DNA from: Nilaparvata lugens
Taxonomy: Eukaryota; Arthropoda; Insecta; Hemiptera; Delphacidae
Assembly: GCF_014356525.2 (NCBI RefSeq)
Contig: NC_052515.1
Span: 22,327,212 to 22,391,211 of the forward strand
Reading direction: 5' to 3'
DNA length: 64,000 bases
Shown: positions 1 to 9,655 of the stretch, in pieces
Numbering within the stretch: position 1 is the first letter of the stretch
How the letters are laid out: every line of letters begins with the position of its first letter
Position numbers and translations under genes: made by a program
Notes under the pieces: generated by a model
Databases searched by the model: none
Told to the model about the DNA's origin: nothing
Seen by the model: only the letters and a program-made list of their open reading frames with translations

Positions 1-340
1 CATCTTCCCCTTCTCTTTACTTACACAGTACTGACGTCACATTGATTCCACTCCACCAGAATGGAACTCTTGATAGAATTCATTGAACGATAATAATGTC
101 GTTTCATTTGATGTGAATTATTATACTTTTCTTCCATTAAGTTATACAGTGCAACAAGTTGGAAAGACTGAATGCTATGGTATGCAACAAGTAGAACTAG
201 CCTGAATACTCTGGATGGAGTTGAAAGTAGGACACGTTTTCCCAATTGCATGGTGAATTTGGTAATAAGTTACAACGTATTCTGTGGAAGTAGTCCAGGC
301 AATGAATGCTCAAAAAAGGGTAGAGGGGGAAAAGTTGGGA

Positions 341-1380
341 AGACAATTTTTGACCTCGCATTTCTGTTTAGGATAGTTAGCAGGTGAACATATCAAAAGT
401 CCCCACCACTATCCCCTGTGCTAAGGGGGTGGGGGTGGTTTAAAGGTATCATTTTTTGGTTTCTCGCATAAAACTCAAAAACTATGTATCCTAAGGACTT
501 GACTGTTCTATAACAAATTAAAGCTTACATAATTTCCCATAATATTCATCCTACAACTTTTTTTCATATCTCCACTGGTTTTTGAGTTATCCGCGGCTGT
601 TGAAGGTGTGACATTTTTGGAAAAAACACGTTTGCCACCAATTCTTTTCTATTTTTGCTCTTATAACTTTTTAAAAGTCGTAGGGAAAAATCCATGCTGA
701 TTATGAGCATATAAGGCATTAAATTCTCTTCAATTTGATGTATAATTTCACTCTTTTACGAATTTCCCTACACCTTTTGTAGCATATTTAGTGTTGAGTG
801 TGAAATCTCAATTTTTGCAACAACAGACCAATTGACAAAGGAATTTGGAGGGAATCTTTTAAACAAAATTTTTGGCTTCGCAGCTTTATTGACACTAGTT
901 AGGAGGAGAACATATCAAAAGTCCCCATTCCTAACTCATGTGCTAAGGGGATGAGGGTGGTTTAAAAGTTGCATTTTGCAGCGTTTTGCTTCCATGCTCA
1001 TATCTAGAGAACAATGCGTTCGACCGACTAAAATAGCCATTCAAAAATGAAGCTTGATAAGTTCTCTACACTTTTTGTTCAGTAGAATTCTGTGATATTC
1101 CCAACAGTTCCCGAGATATTCGCTCTTGAAGGTGTGCAATTGTTGAAATTACAGGTTTTTATCCAATTTTTTGCTCTTTCAGGGCTTATACCTCTCCAAC
1201 AATGCTGGGGTGAAATTTTCATTGCTGCAACAATTTATCGTTTGACCATGACATTTGAAGGGGGTGTCAGTGACACAATTTTTGACTTTGCAGCTAAATT
1301 TGGACTAGTTTGTAGGTGAACATAGCGAAAGTGCGCATCTTTATCCCCTCTGTTGAAGGTGTGGAACCGCTGAGTTAACA
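341..1380 (+). repeat. Diverged tandem units of an unclassified insect repeat
   Basis: Three units share the block 'caatttttgacttygca... gttagcaggtgaacatatc' near 345-450, 862-970 and 1278-1345. Each is followed by a pyrimidine/purine stretch resembling 'gtccccaccact' and, in the first two, a 'gggtggtttaaa' block. Spacing is about 520 and 415 bp. Stretches such as 'actcaaaaactatgtatcc' are typical of unclassified dispersed repeats. No protein is encoded. Confidence 0.7.
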
Positions 1381-1559
1381 CTTGTTGCAGCAATGAAATT
1401 TTCACCCCCTACATTGAAGCTGCTATAACAATGAGAGGAAAACTTGGAATAGTAAAATAATACATCATTTCAGTGAGAATTCAATGCTTGACAAACCTAC
1501 GATAAGCATCAGTTTTTATGATGCATTTTTGGAGAGGTATAAGCCCTGAAAGAGCAAAA
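1172..1559. repeat. Inverted repeat flanking a ~330-bp core
   Basis: 'tttgctctttcagggctt' followed by 'atacctctccaa' near 1172-1202 is repeated as its reverse complement at 1531-1559. Inside these, 'ggtgaaattttcattgctg' (about 1209-1230) pairs with 'cagcaatgaaattttcacc' (about 1388-1406). This indicates a foldback or inverted duplication within the repeat family. Confidence 0.75.
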
Positions 1560-1965
1560 CTGATGCGAACAATAAAACTTTATTTGATTTGATTTTAAAT
1601 ACACGGATTAAAAATAAGTGAGAATTACAGTATGCAGCTGAATATTACAGTATACGATCAATGTATGTTAATAATGGCCACGCACTTTGGTTGGTGCATT
1701 CTTCTGCCCTAGAATAAATGAATATTTTCATTTTGTTTTATTTTACATTGCATAATACACAAATCATATACATGATCGGAAAAGGACAAACAGGCCTAGC
1801 CCAAAACGGTTGCCTTTCCGAATTTTGATAGAAGTTTGAAATGCTTTGATGTAGTGTATTTTTATCTTAACTGATGTGAACAATAAAATTTTATTTAATT
1901 TAATTTGAAACACACGAATTGAAAATAAGTGCGTATTGAAACGCAGCTTGTAAATTTACGTTGTA
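1558..1965 (+). repeat. Two tandem LINE-like 3' tails
   Basis: 'actgatgcgaacaataaaac' with a TTTGATTTGATTT tail (about 1558-1625) recurs at about 1869-1935 with a TTTAATTTAATTT tail, followed by similar sequence. The AATAAA plus TTTGA-type tail resembles the 3' end of the retrotransposon at 24.4-29.6 kb. These are probably short LINE 3' fragments. Confidence 0.55.
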
Positions 1966-2869
1966 ATCAATTCAGAGAGAAAAGAATAAAGTGATGCGAT
2001 TTTTTGTCTCTGAATCAAGAACTCAAAAATGCAATATCATAATAATTATAGCGAGATGCTCTCCAATCTGCTAGCATTCTTCATAGCAAATAGTCTCAAT
2101 GGTTCCAGTTCAACTAGTGCTGACATTTCTAAATGAACTTTACTGTAGAGGTGGATGGGATACGCGCTGATTTTTTTGTTTCATTTCCCAATTTAATTCA
2201 AACCCAAATTATTTCAATAACGTACATTCCTATAAGATGATTTATTTATTGGTTTGAGCTCACCGCAGTCGCCACCATTTCCAATGATTTGAAAATATGA
2301 GAATTCTCAGTTCTCGGAAGCGTGTATTATTTCATATCCCTGTGTCTGTAAATCATATATTTCATGGATTCTCAGTTCGTGAAAGTTTGTTTTCCATATT
2401 CATGTGGATAGAAATCATATATTTCATGAGGGGTACGAGTATTTGCTTGTTTCAATTTTGGTATCAGTGGTACCAATATACACTGGAACTTGAACTGGAT
2501 ATTACATCGTTCCAGGAATTTCTCATCCACAGCTTTCTAGCTACCCTTGTTCTATCATTTCTCATGGCATACACTCGAACAATATTATAACCAATAATTC
2601 TCTCGATTCCCTTCACTTCTCATGTCGAATATCCAATAAACTAAGATGAATATAATATGATCAATCAATATAGTCAATTCATAATATAGTTTGAATCTAT
2701 TTTCGTATAAATTCAATCCACTTCCTCCTCATTCATCTAAATTTTCTAATCTTTATAATTCTCTCATCTCACCAACTTATTTCATATCTCTCTTCCTTTT
2801 TTCTCTCTTTCTTTTTTCTCAATCATTTCGCAGAAAAATGGTACAGGCTCAACCTAGTTTTCCACCATA

Positions 2870-3215
2870 GTCATAATCATCATCATCATCGTCATTCAAG
2901 GATTAGGCTCTGTTGGCCTGTCCCGGCATCCATTTCGGTCGTCCGACGCTTCTTCTCCCATCGGGTTTGTAGTGCCAAGCTGGAATTGGAAGTCTATTTG
3001 CTGGCATACGAAGTAGATGGCTAGACCAGTCTTGTCTAATTTTCTTCAATATTTGCAATAAAGACTATACATTCAGTTCGGTTCTTATTACGTCGTTTCT
3101 TATGTAATCCAACCTAGTGTAGCCTTTGACTGCTCGAAGGAACCTCATTTCGGCTGCTTGAATACGGGACTCAGTTTTTTCATTGACACCCAGGCTTCGC
3201 TTCCATAAGCTATTA
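2870..3215 (-). mobile_element. LINE 3' end relic (RT C-terminus) with GAT-rich tail
   Basis: On the minus strand, with at least one frameshift, the region reads ESRIQAAEMRFLRAVKGYTR, then LDYIRNDVIRTELN and, in another frame, WSSHLLRMPANRLPIPAWHY followed by KPDGRRSVGRPKWM. This is the C-terminal tail of insect non-LTR RTs of the endonuclease-RT type, where AAEMRFLRxVxG, HLxRMPxxRxP and GRRxxGRPxxRW recur. It ends in a (GAT)n microsatellite, seen on the + strand as 'catcatcatcatcgtcat'. The copy is 5'-truncated and non-functional. Confidence 0.85.
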
Positions 3216-3746
3216 TTGGTATAGTCATAATTATTATGATTCATACTAATGAATCATTATGATTATAGTGTTTTGTACAATAGATAGAATAAAAATAACA
3301 ATTTTAATTATTAGTCGTATTTTTCTACGCATAACATTTTGCTAGAAATTTGAAATTCTCTATTCACGGTCAAATATTGAAAGAAGGATCCTTGAAACGT
3401 TTTCTGATAATGGAAAACTTAGGGTATAACTTCGCTGTTTCATGTAAAATCATTACAGAAATACCTCAACATTGGCATATTTCATCATATTTCTTTGCTC
3501 AATAATATTGTAAGACTCTACAGCTTGTAGGTAGATATGATTCATCATGCTATTTTACTTCATTATTGGTGATTAATTTTCAATGCTAGATCGTGAGTTG
3601 AATTTGGTTTTGTTGAAAACATGAATAGGGGAATCTGAATCTGAATCTTCCTCTCCATCTTACTCTCTCTCACTTTTAAAAATTGCAACTCTTCCTCTTT
3701 ATGAGTATCAAATCAACCAACATGAGTTTTCTCATTTTGTTTGCAG

Positions 3747-3901
3747 TGCTACGAAATCTTGAAAGCGGCCATGACACTTTTGAAGGGCAAAGCGGCTCCT
3801 AGTGGATACACATTTGAGACGGTGCATACCTATGTGCTCAACCCCAAGTCAATTACTATGGGACAACTCTACGGGGAATTCGACTTTCAAACTCATGAAT
3901 G
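3747..3901 (+). CDS. DNAH1: DNAH1 exon 1 in window: AAA2 after Walker A
   Basis: The acceptor is TTTGCAG before 3747 and the donor is GTGAGT at 3902. The 155-nt exon opens in phase 0 with [14 protein letters not shown] and ends with 2 nt of a split Trp codon. In relatives the preceding residues are the AAA2 P-loop (GxTGxGKT), so this exon starts just after it. The motif [17 protein letters not shown] is nearly invariant in axonemal dyneins. The upstream P-loop exon was not found in the first 3.7 kb and must lie outside the window. Confidence 0.95.
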
Positions 3902-3949
3902 GTGAGTTTTCACTCTAGATAATGGTTATGATAATAATAATATCGAGTG

Positions 3950-4150
3950 ACGTGGCTGGCTCAGGTCTGGTATCAGAGTTTTCAGGTCGCAACTGATCTA
4001 TTTCAGGGCCTCTGACATGACCTAACGACTGCTTTTTAGGCAACCGGGACCGACGGATAACGAGTCCATCCGAAACACGGGAATGGCCCGAGATAAATAT
4101 CTTGCCCGGGCCGGGATTTGAACCCGGGCCTCTGAATCATGAAGCCAGCA
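3950..4150 (-). mobile_element. tRNA-derived SINE
   Basis: The minus strand contains 'gctggcttcatgattc' followed by 'gcccgggttcaaatcccggc', a canonical Pol III B box (GGTTCAAATCC) in a tRNA-like T-arm context, then a ~150-nt unrelated body. The A-box side is degenerate. The region cannot fold as a full tRNA, so I call it a SINE and not a tRNA gene. Confidence 0.75.
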
Positions 4151-4283
4151 TCTGATCTACTCTGAAATTGATGATGAACATTTATATTGCATATTGTTTC
4201 TCAATGAATGCAAGTTATTTTTCATGTGATAAAGCTACGTTTTTTTTGTATTTTGTGAATCCACATTAACTGAACTCAAGTTT

Positions 4284-4579
4284 ACTATAGTCCATACAAA
4301 AACACTTGGAGGGACATGCGCAACAGCATGTACAGCGACTGTTAGGGATGCAGCAGCGGCGATGTTACCGTTCTGAACCGGTCTGCGTTCTCCAATTTCT
4401 AGTGAGTGTATAAGTGCTCATGATACACATACGATCTTACCTCTCTAAGAGGACTGAGTTCAATCGACAAATTGGCAACTGCGCTTCTACTCATAACTCT
4501 ATTCATCACTGTAATTGACTGGACATTTCTCTGGTTGGCATGTTCTTCCAAGTCAAAAGTTATTTTGTAAGGACTATAG
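4284..4579. mobile_element. MITE, family shared with 18446-18768
   Basis: The ends form inverted repeats: 'actatagtccatacaaaa' at the left and 'ttttgtaaggactatag' at the right. The interior shares long blocks with 18446-18768: 'ggacatgcgca', 'ttctccaatttctagtgagt', 'caactgcgcttc' and 'tcactgtaattg'. Non-coding, about 296 bp. Superfamily unknown. Confidence 0.8.
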
Positions 4580-4678
4580 ACTTTTAAAAAATTATGATAT
4601 TATTGATTTACACTCTGCTATTCATGCTCTTTGGATGATAACTACTATCAGAGTTTTCAAATTTAATAGAATATTATG

Positions 4679-4905
4679 TTCATCATCATCATCATCGTCA
4701 CTTCCAGGATTAGGTTCATTTATATTTAACCTGTTCCAGTGCCCAACTCTTCCTCGGCCTTCACACATCTCTTCTACCAGTAGGTCTTTAGTTTTGAACT
4801 TCAAGTGGCATTCTTCTTGGTGACATTCTATTCAAATGACTGCACCAGTTGCGTCTATTTCGTAGAATTCTTCAATGCAGTGGAGCAACGTGTCTTCAGT
4901 ATTCT
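4679..4905 (-). mobile_element. LINE 3' end relic with (GAT)n tail
   Basis: The minus strand reads WCSHLNRMSPRRMPLEVQN, stop, RPTGRRDV, stop, RPRKSWALEQVKYK, matching the HLxRMPxxRxP / PTGRRxxGRPRxRW tail of insect endonuclease-RT LINEs. It ends in the microsatellite seen on + as 'catcatcatcatcatcgtca' at about 4679-4699. It carries stop codons, so it is dead. Related to the relic at 2870-3215 but diverged from it. Confidence 0.82.
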
Positions 4906-4929
4906 TATTCTTATCAAGTATTTCCATAG

Positions 4930-5415
4930 AGAAACCATAGAGAAATGATATCCCATGGTATAGGGCGTTTATATCACAAGTTTAGGTGGTGTTTCACAAC
5001 GAATTTGATGGTAATGAGTCCAAAGACTAAGTATATTATTTTCAGTCTTAGAAAGAGTTCTGTTTTGATATCACCTGTTTCCCAAACAGGTTTTTACCTT
5101 TGGGCTTTATTGTTTTGAAGGATATTTATATATTTTTGTTTTGTAAAATTGTATTGACAATAAAGAAGTTTTAAATCAAATCAAAGTTTTACTGTTATCC
5201 CAAGCCGATCGTTCACATAGTTTTTTCCTATGCAGCTGTGTGACGCTGGTAGTCTCTCAAATTGTGCCGTTCATACACTATCACCCCAACAAAACAGTAA
5301 AAATTGATAATAATCGACATTAATCGGCTTGAGATAACAGTAAAAGTTGCGACATAAACTCCCTATACCATGAGATATCTACTTACGATATTGTTTCTCT
5401 ATGGTATTTCTTATT
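4930..5415. mobile_element. Palindromic MITE interrupted by a LINE tail
   Basis: 'ccatagagaaatgatatccc' followed by 'atggtatagggcgtttatat' on the left pairs with 'actccctataccatgagata' and 'tattgtttctctatgg' on the right (about 5355-5412). An inner pair, 'ttttactgttatcccaagcc' (about 5187) and 'ggcttgagataacagtaaaa' (about 5325-5345), continues the palindrome. The left arm is broken at 'aagttt' by an insertion (next entry). Confidence 0.8.
4984..5183 (+). mobile_element. Short LINE 3' fragment inserted in a MITE, 6-bp target duplication
   Basis: The insert ends in 'gacaataaagaagttttaaa' then 'tcaaatc', an A/T-rich LINE-like 3' tail. AAGTTT occurs at 4978-4983 and again at 5184-5189, and joining the flanks restores the MITE arm. 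This fits a target-primed insertion of a strongly 5'-truncated element. Confidence 0.65.
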
Positions 5416-5795
5416 CTATCAATTCTAGCGCAGCCAAATCTCTAGTGCACTCCTTTGAAATCTTTTTTCTGCAGCTTGAATTTGACAGTCCGTGGAGATC
5501 TTATCATATCCAAAAAATTAAAAGAATAGGAAATACTCAATACCAAATATTTGGAATGCTCCAGAAAGTCAAGAGAAAAATTATTGTGATGTCACATTTC
5601 TATGCTCAGCTCGGAGTCCTCTCCAACATTGAAGAGAATAGAAAATCATAGGCTAAATTGACTATTTCACTTATTGAACGAACAATGATCATCATCATTC
5701 TCATGATATCAGAGGAACTAAAATTGATCAGGTGTTACTTGAAAAATGTGACACCAGACTCGATTCAAACAGGTCACACACTACCATTATCATGA

Positions 5796-6575
5796 ATATT
5801 CAAAGGAATAATATTTTGAGGGGTCGGTGAACAAAGGTACAGCACCCAGGTAGGCACAGGTCTCTCACATTCGAATATGATGTGGTGCACCGTCTGCTCC
5901 ATTGCCCCACAGTCACACAGTGGGGAGTCTGCTTGTCCTCATTTGAAAAATGATGCATTGCGTCTCCCATTTTTAGATCGAATTCTGTTGAGTGCCACCC
6001 AGATGCGCCGTGGGAGTTCAAAACCAGGAGGTCCAGTGCCTGAGAAATAGCTCTCCGGCATTCCTAGTGGCAATTCCTGTCACCATCTTCTGGTCAGAGA
6101 AAACCGCTCGTCTCTTAATTGCTCAGTCATCCTGATCGCTGACCTTCTGAAATTTAGCTCCCTTGCATTTAAGTCTGGAATGTCCTGATGAATGGGGAGT
6201 TGTTGATTGGAGCTTATTCTTCCATAGAGCCGAAAAAGAGATTGTGCTTTGCGAAGAGAAGGTGGGGGTATGCCACTGAGCACTGGGAGCCAAGAAACTG
6301 GAGTGGATCGTAAGGTTCCCGAAATTATGAGCGTTGGATCGTTCAGTTGCACATCTACAAGATTAGTGTGCCAAATGTCAATCCAGGAAGAGGCGCAGTA
6401 CTCAGCAGCAGCATACACCAGGCCCAGACTGGAGCAACTCAGAGTTGAGGGGGATGAGCCCCAAGTTGGCCACATAGTTTCCGAATGATGTCTTCAACTT
6501 GGCTGCTACACTCCTTAGGTGCTGGTTGAAGGAAAGAGTCCTGTCCACGGTGTTGCCAAGATAGCTTATATCACT
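5796..6575 (-). mobile_element. Jockey-type non-LTR retrotransposon 3' fragment (RT C-terminus)
   Basis: In several frames the minus strand reads ISYLGNTVDRTLSFNQHLRS, then SLGLVYAAAEYCASSW, HTNLVDVQLNDPTLIISGTL, STPVSWLPVLSGIPPPSLR and, further on, LCDCGAMEQTVHHIIFECE. These are the region after the RT catalytic core (YLGxTxDRTLxFxxHL, AAEYCAPxW, LPVLSxIxPP) and the C-terminal Cys/His motif (CDCGxxxQTxxHIxxEC) of Jockey-like elements. The catalytic YADD region is absent. Frame changes show decay. Confidence 0.85.
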
Positions 6576-6978
6576 TCATTTGAGAATTCACTTCCTTCTG
6601 AGTGAGGTAAAAGAGGTATTCCTGTTTTTTCAAAAAGGTATTTCGAGGTGGTAAATGAATATAACAATTATATTATTTATTCACAAAAACCATGTCTGCA
6701 GACGTCAAAAATAATAACTGCAAATATGGCCATCTATAGTTCTCTACACTTTTAGATGACCATGATTTCAAGGTTCTACTGTATTAAAGGAAGTAATGCA
6801 GCAAGGGACTGGTATCAAGTTAAATAAAAATTCTTATTTAATTCATTCCTATGGTATATAACAGACAATTTGAACATTACAAAGATGAAAAATATTGATT
6901 GATTTTGTGATTAATAAAATGACACCTGTTGCACCTTGTTATTGAGCTGAAACGATAAAAGAATAAATTCTTACAATG

Positions 6979-7133
6979 TTTCTTTTTTCTCTTATCCTTC
7001 TCCTCCTTCTCCTCCTTCTCCTCCTTCTCCTCCTTCTCATCCTTCTCCTCCTTCTCCTCCTTCTCCTCATTCTCCAACTCCTCCTCTTCCTTCTCATCCT
7101 TTTTAATTTGTTCCTCTTCTCCTTCCTCCTTGC
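6979..7133 (+). repeat. CT-rich microsatellite forming the polypyrimidine tract of exon 2
   Basis: (CTCCTT)n with few interruptions runs from about 6990 to 7077, then continues as irregular CT-rich sequence up to the CAG at 7133-7135. It yields meaningless poly-Leu and Lys/Glu-rich open frames. Its position suggests it acts as, or extends, the polypyrimidine tract of the downstream acceptor. Confidence 0.85.
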
Positions 7134-7135
7134 AG

Positions 7136-7334
7136 GACTGACGGCATCCTACCGTCGCTGATGCGTGTGGGCGCCTCGTCGAGTGACTCGGACAAGCACT
7201 GGTACGTGTTGGATGGGCCAGTGGACGCCGTGTGGATAGAGAACATGAACACTGTACTCGACGACAACAAGAAGCTCTGTCTGACCAGCGGCGAGATCAT
7301 CAAGATGTCTCCACACCAGACCATGATGTTCGAG
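7136..7334 (+). CDS. DNAH1: DNAH1 exon 2: AAA2 Walker B and sensor region
   Basis: The acceptor is CCTTGCAG before 7136 and the donor is GTAATC at 7335. The first base completes the Trp codon of exon 1, followed by [31 protein letters not shown] contains the Walker B equivalent of AAA2 (LDGPVD). [18 protein letters not shown] is the conserved sensor strand. The 199-nt exon ends in phase 0 after MMFE. It is GC-richer than its AT-rich introns. The acceptor sits next to a long CT-rich microsatellite (separate entry). Confidence 0.96.
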
Positions 7335-8738
7335 GTAATCAGTCATTTCCCACACTTCAACTTCGAACTTGATTTTTTACATCATTCATGGTTTGGACAC
7401 ACAAAGAGTAGCCTGCGAGCAGCGATCAGAACGCGTGTTCGGTCTTATGAACTCTTCTTTTATTTAAATTTCAAAATTTATCAAAAACTATGATTATCTA
7501 TATCTTCATGAGATCGCTCTAATCGCTGCCAGCAGATTGCTCTCTGTGTGTGCAGACCCGAGAGTAGACTTGGAATGTAGCTTCTATCTACCACCACCGG
7601 TTTAAAACAAAACAAATTGTTTCTTGATACTTTGTAACCAAAAACTTCCTACTCCGACTTTCTATTTCGAATATCAGTTTGCATTTTCAACAATGTTCAA
7701 TACAATAAATTGTCATCCGTTCACTCCTGTATCCCTAAGTTTTCATCTTTTCTTTTTTTTTAATTTCCCTTTCCAAAATCAAGAAAAATTTCTCATTCAT
7801 CTTATATTTTTATTCCCCTTCTCTAAGTATCTACTCCCTCCAGCAATCCAACAGTTCTATCTAATATGCTGGTGTGTATATTCTAGATGTTAGTTTTTTT
7901 TTTATTTATTGTCATTATAATAGTGTCATTTGCATTGTAAATGAATAGATGAATGAATCGTGGATGATGCACACATGACCTTTTTTGCTTGTGCGTGGGT
8001 AATGGGAAATGCGAGGGTGATTTGATGAGATGTTCAAACTTCCATGCCTATTCTAAGGGTAGCCGTCTAGTTGTCACCCCGACTACTTGACACCTGGTCA
8101 TTTTGGTCATAAGTGACTACTTGTACCCTCGTAAAAATATACCATTGCCGTCAAGTTGTCATCCCGACTACTTGACACCTACTGGACCGGAGGTGCCAAC
8201 CAGTCATGACCGTAAACGAAAACTTGACAACTCGCACCCACGCGTCAGGCTGTTCCACCGACTAGTTGTCACCTCCTCAAAAAGGATACAACTAGACGGG
8301 TATGGCTCACGTCTACTTGTCCCCTAAAAATCTGTTTCAAAAGGGGACAAGTGGTCGGGGTGTCAAGTATTTGGGGTGTCAAGTAGTTGGGGTGTCAAGT
8401 AGTCGGGGTGTCAAGTAGTCGGGATGTCAAGTAGTTGGGGTGTCAAGTAGTTGGGGTGTCAAGTAGTTGGGGTGTCAAGTAGTCGGGGTGTCAAGTAGTT
8501 GGGGTGGCACCTAGTCGCGTACCCGATTATAATAATTAATATACCGTTACTTCTATTACTATTATTACAACCATTAAAGCAAAGGAATGTGCTTTTTTTC
8601 TTATCTTGTAGTTTTTTATGCATGCTCTCTATATTATTGAGAATAAAAATCCATTCTCATTATCTTGTCACCGCTATTTTTATTTTCAATTTTAAATCCC
8701 TATTTCAATTGAAATTTCATTTTTTATTAAATTGTCAG
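7335..8738 (+). other. DNAH1 intron 2
   Basis: AT-rich. The only structured part is the TIR element at 8057-8524. I see nothing else to annotate in 7340-8050 or 8530-8735. Confidence 0.85.
8057..8524. mobile_element. TIR element with a one-sided 16-bp tandem array
   Basis: The left end 'gggtagccgtctagttgtca' then 'ccccgactacttgacacc' and the right end (reverse complement 'gggtacgcgactaggtgcca' then 'ccccaactacttgacacc') form ~38-bp terminal inverted repeats. At the right the subterminal motif is amplified into about 10 copies of 'ggggtgtcaagtagtt' between 8351 and 8515. Inverted single copies occur at the left (8070-8100, 8150-8180). Non-coding, 468 bp. Confidence 0.85.
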
Positions 8739-8858
8739 GTTGCAGATTTGGCGGTTGCTTCCCCGGCTACCGTGTCTCGGTGTGGAATGGTCTACTTGGA
8801 ACCTGGCTTGTTGGGTTTATCGCCCTTCCTCGCAAGCTGGCTCAAGAGGTTGCCCAAG
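8739..8858 (+). CDS. DNAH1: DNAH1 exon 3: AAA2 [15 protein letters not shown] segment
   Basis: The acceptor is ATTGTCAG before 8739 and the donor is GTTAGT at 8859. The exon is 120 nt, 40 codons, phase 0 at both ends. It reads [20 protein letters not shown] then [20 protein letters not shown]. The Arg in SRCG is the conserved arginine-finger/sensor position of dynein AAA2 (family knowledge). Being a symmetric phase-0 exon it could be skipped without a frameshift, but the motif is essential in the family, so skipping is not expected to be functional. Confidence 0.96.
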
Positions 8859-8950
8859 GTTAGTAGTTCAACTTCTCCTTAGAGTGTTGCTAGAATTCAT
8901 TAAAATTAATAATAACTCAATAATTTAAACTTATTAAAATTAATACATTT

Positions 8951-9174
8951 ACTAGCTGTCATGCTCGCTTCGCTCGCCATATCCGTCTAGCCAGGGGGCT
9001 CCGCCCCCTAGACCCCCGACTGGGTCGTCGAAGAATGAGATCAGCAGGCTCGCTTCGCTCGCCTGCATTTTTCATTTGAGCATTTTTATCATATGTTAGG
9101 ACAATCCAGTCGGGGGTCCAGACTAAACGACTGGCTAAACGGATATGGCGAGCGAAGCGAGCCTGACGGCTAGT
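8951..9174. repeat. Foldback element with GC-rich ~45-bp inverted ends
   Basis: 'actagctgtcatgctcgctt' then 'cgctcgccatatccgtctag' at 8951-8990 pairs with 'ggatatggcgagcgaagcga' then 'gcctgacggctagt' at about 9141-9174. Inside are 'cccccgactgg' / 'ccagtcggggg' and a second 'ggctcgcttcgctcgcc'. It is strikingly GC-rich against the AT-rich intron. Confidence 0.85.
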
Positions 9175-9179
9175 AATAT

Positions 9180-9655
9180 AATATTCCCAGGATTGAAGTA
9201 GCAGTGCCCAATCATTTTTTCCGCGATAAATGCATTTAAATCTTCAACTTGGTGCCAACCTAACAAAGCCAACTCAACTTAATGCCAACCTGACAAAATT
9301 ATTAATTTAGTTGCCAGTTAACAAATGTTTCGAAGAGGTGCTCTATCTAGATTATAGTTCTATATCAACATATGATATAACATATGGAAATTTCAATTAT
9401 AATTGAGAGATTGGGAGAAGAAGAATATACATGCTAAAAGACGAACTTTAAACCCTTAAAAATAACCCCATAGAGTTAAAATATTGCCAAAAGATTTCTT
9501 AGTGCGCCTCTAAAGGGCCAACTGAACATACCTACCAAATTTGAACGTTTTTGGTCCGGTAGATTTTTAGTTGTGCGAGTGAGTGAGTGAGTGAGTGAGT
9601 CAGTCAGTCAGTCAGTGAGTGAGTGCCATTTCTCATTTATATATATAGATTACTC
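9180..9655 (+). repeat. Unclassified dispersed repeat ending in GTGA/GTCA array
   Basis: The sequence downstream of the foldback ends with a short array 'gtgagtgagtgagtgagtga' then 'gtcagtcagtcagtcagtga' (about 9581-9626) and 'ccatttctcatttatatata' 'tagat'. From memory this ending recurs at one end of dispersed repeats in several arthropods, possibly one element with 8951-9174. No coding potential. The class is not determined. Confidence 0.5.

Larger units (their letters stand above)
1..3746 (+). other. Upstream intron sequence of DNAH1 (partial)
   Basis: No dynein exon is visible here. It holds a tandem repeat family (about 340-1380), LINE-type 3' tails (1558-1965) and an RT relic (2870-3215), listed separately. 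The remainder, 1970-2870 and 3220-3740, is AT-rich intron with no feature I can support. Confidence 0.7.
3902..7135 (+). other. DNAH1 intron 1
   Basis: Packed with TE relics listed separately: a tRNA-derived SINE, a TIR element, two LINE fragments, a MITE with a nested LINE tail, and a CT-rich microsatellite just before exon 2. Between 5640-5790 and 6570-6975 I see only AT-rich sequence. Confidence 0.85.

Noticed and set aside
2297..2590. 97-codon + strand frame
   Set aside because: Arises from short internal repeats ('aaatcatatatttcatg'); no homology and no start or splice context.
1..3746. Search for the AAA2 P-loop exon upstream of exon 1
   Set aside because: No GxTGxGKT-encoding segment with splice sites was seen, so the exon must lie outside the window.
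4000..4145. Possible tRNA gene on the minus strand (B box GGTTCAAATCC)
   Set aside because: No complete cloverleaf; the A-box side is degenerate and a long non-tRNA body follows. Called a tRNA-derived SINE.
6976..7161. Poly-leucine and Lys/Glu-rich open frames on both strands
   Set aside because: They are translations of the (CTCCTT)n microsatellite before exon 2 and cross the exon boundary in the wrong frame.
8351..8515. Regular 16-bp array resembling a CRISPR-like pattern
   Set aside because: Units are contiguous with no unique spacers and lie inside a TIR element in a eukaryotic intron.
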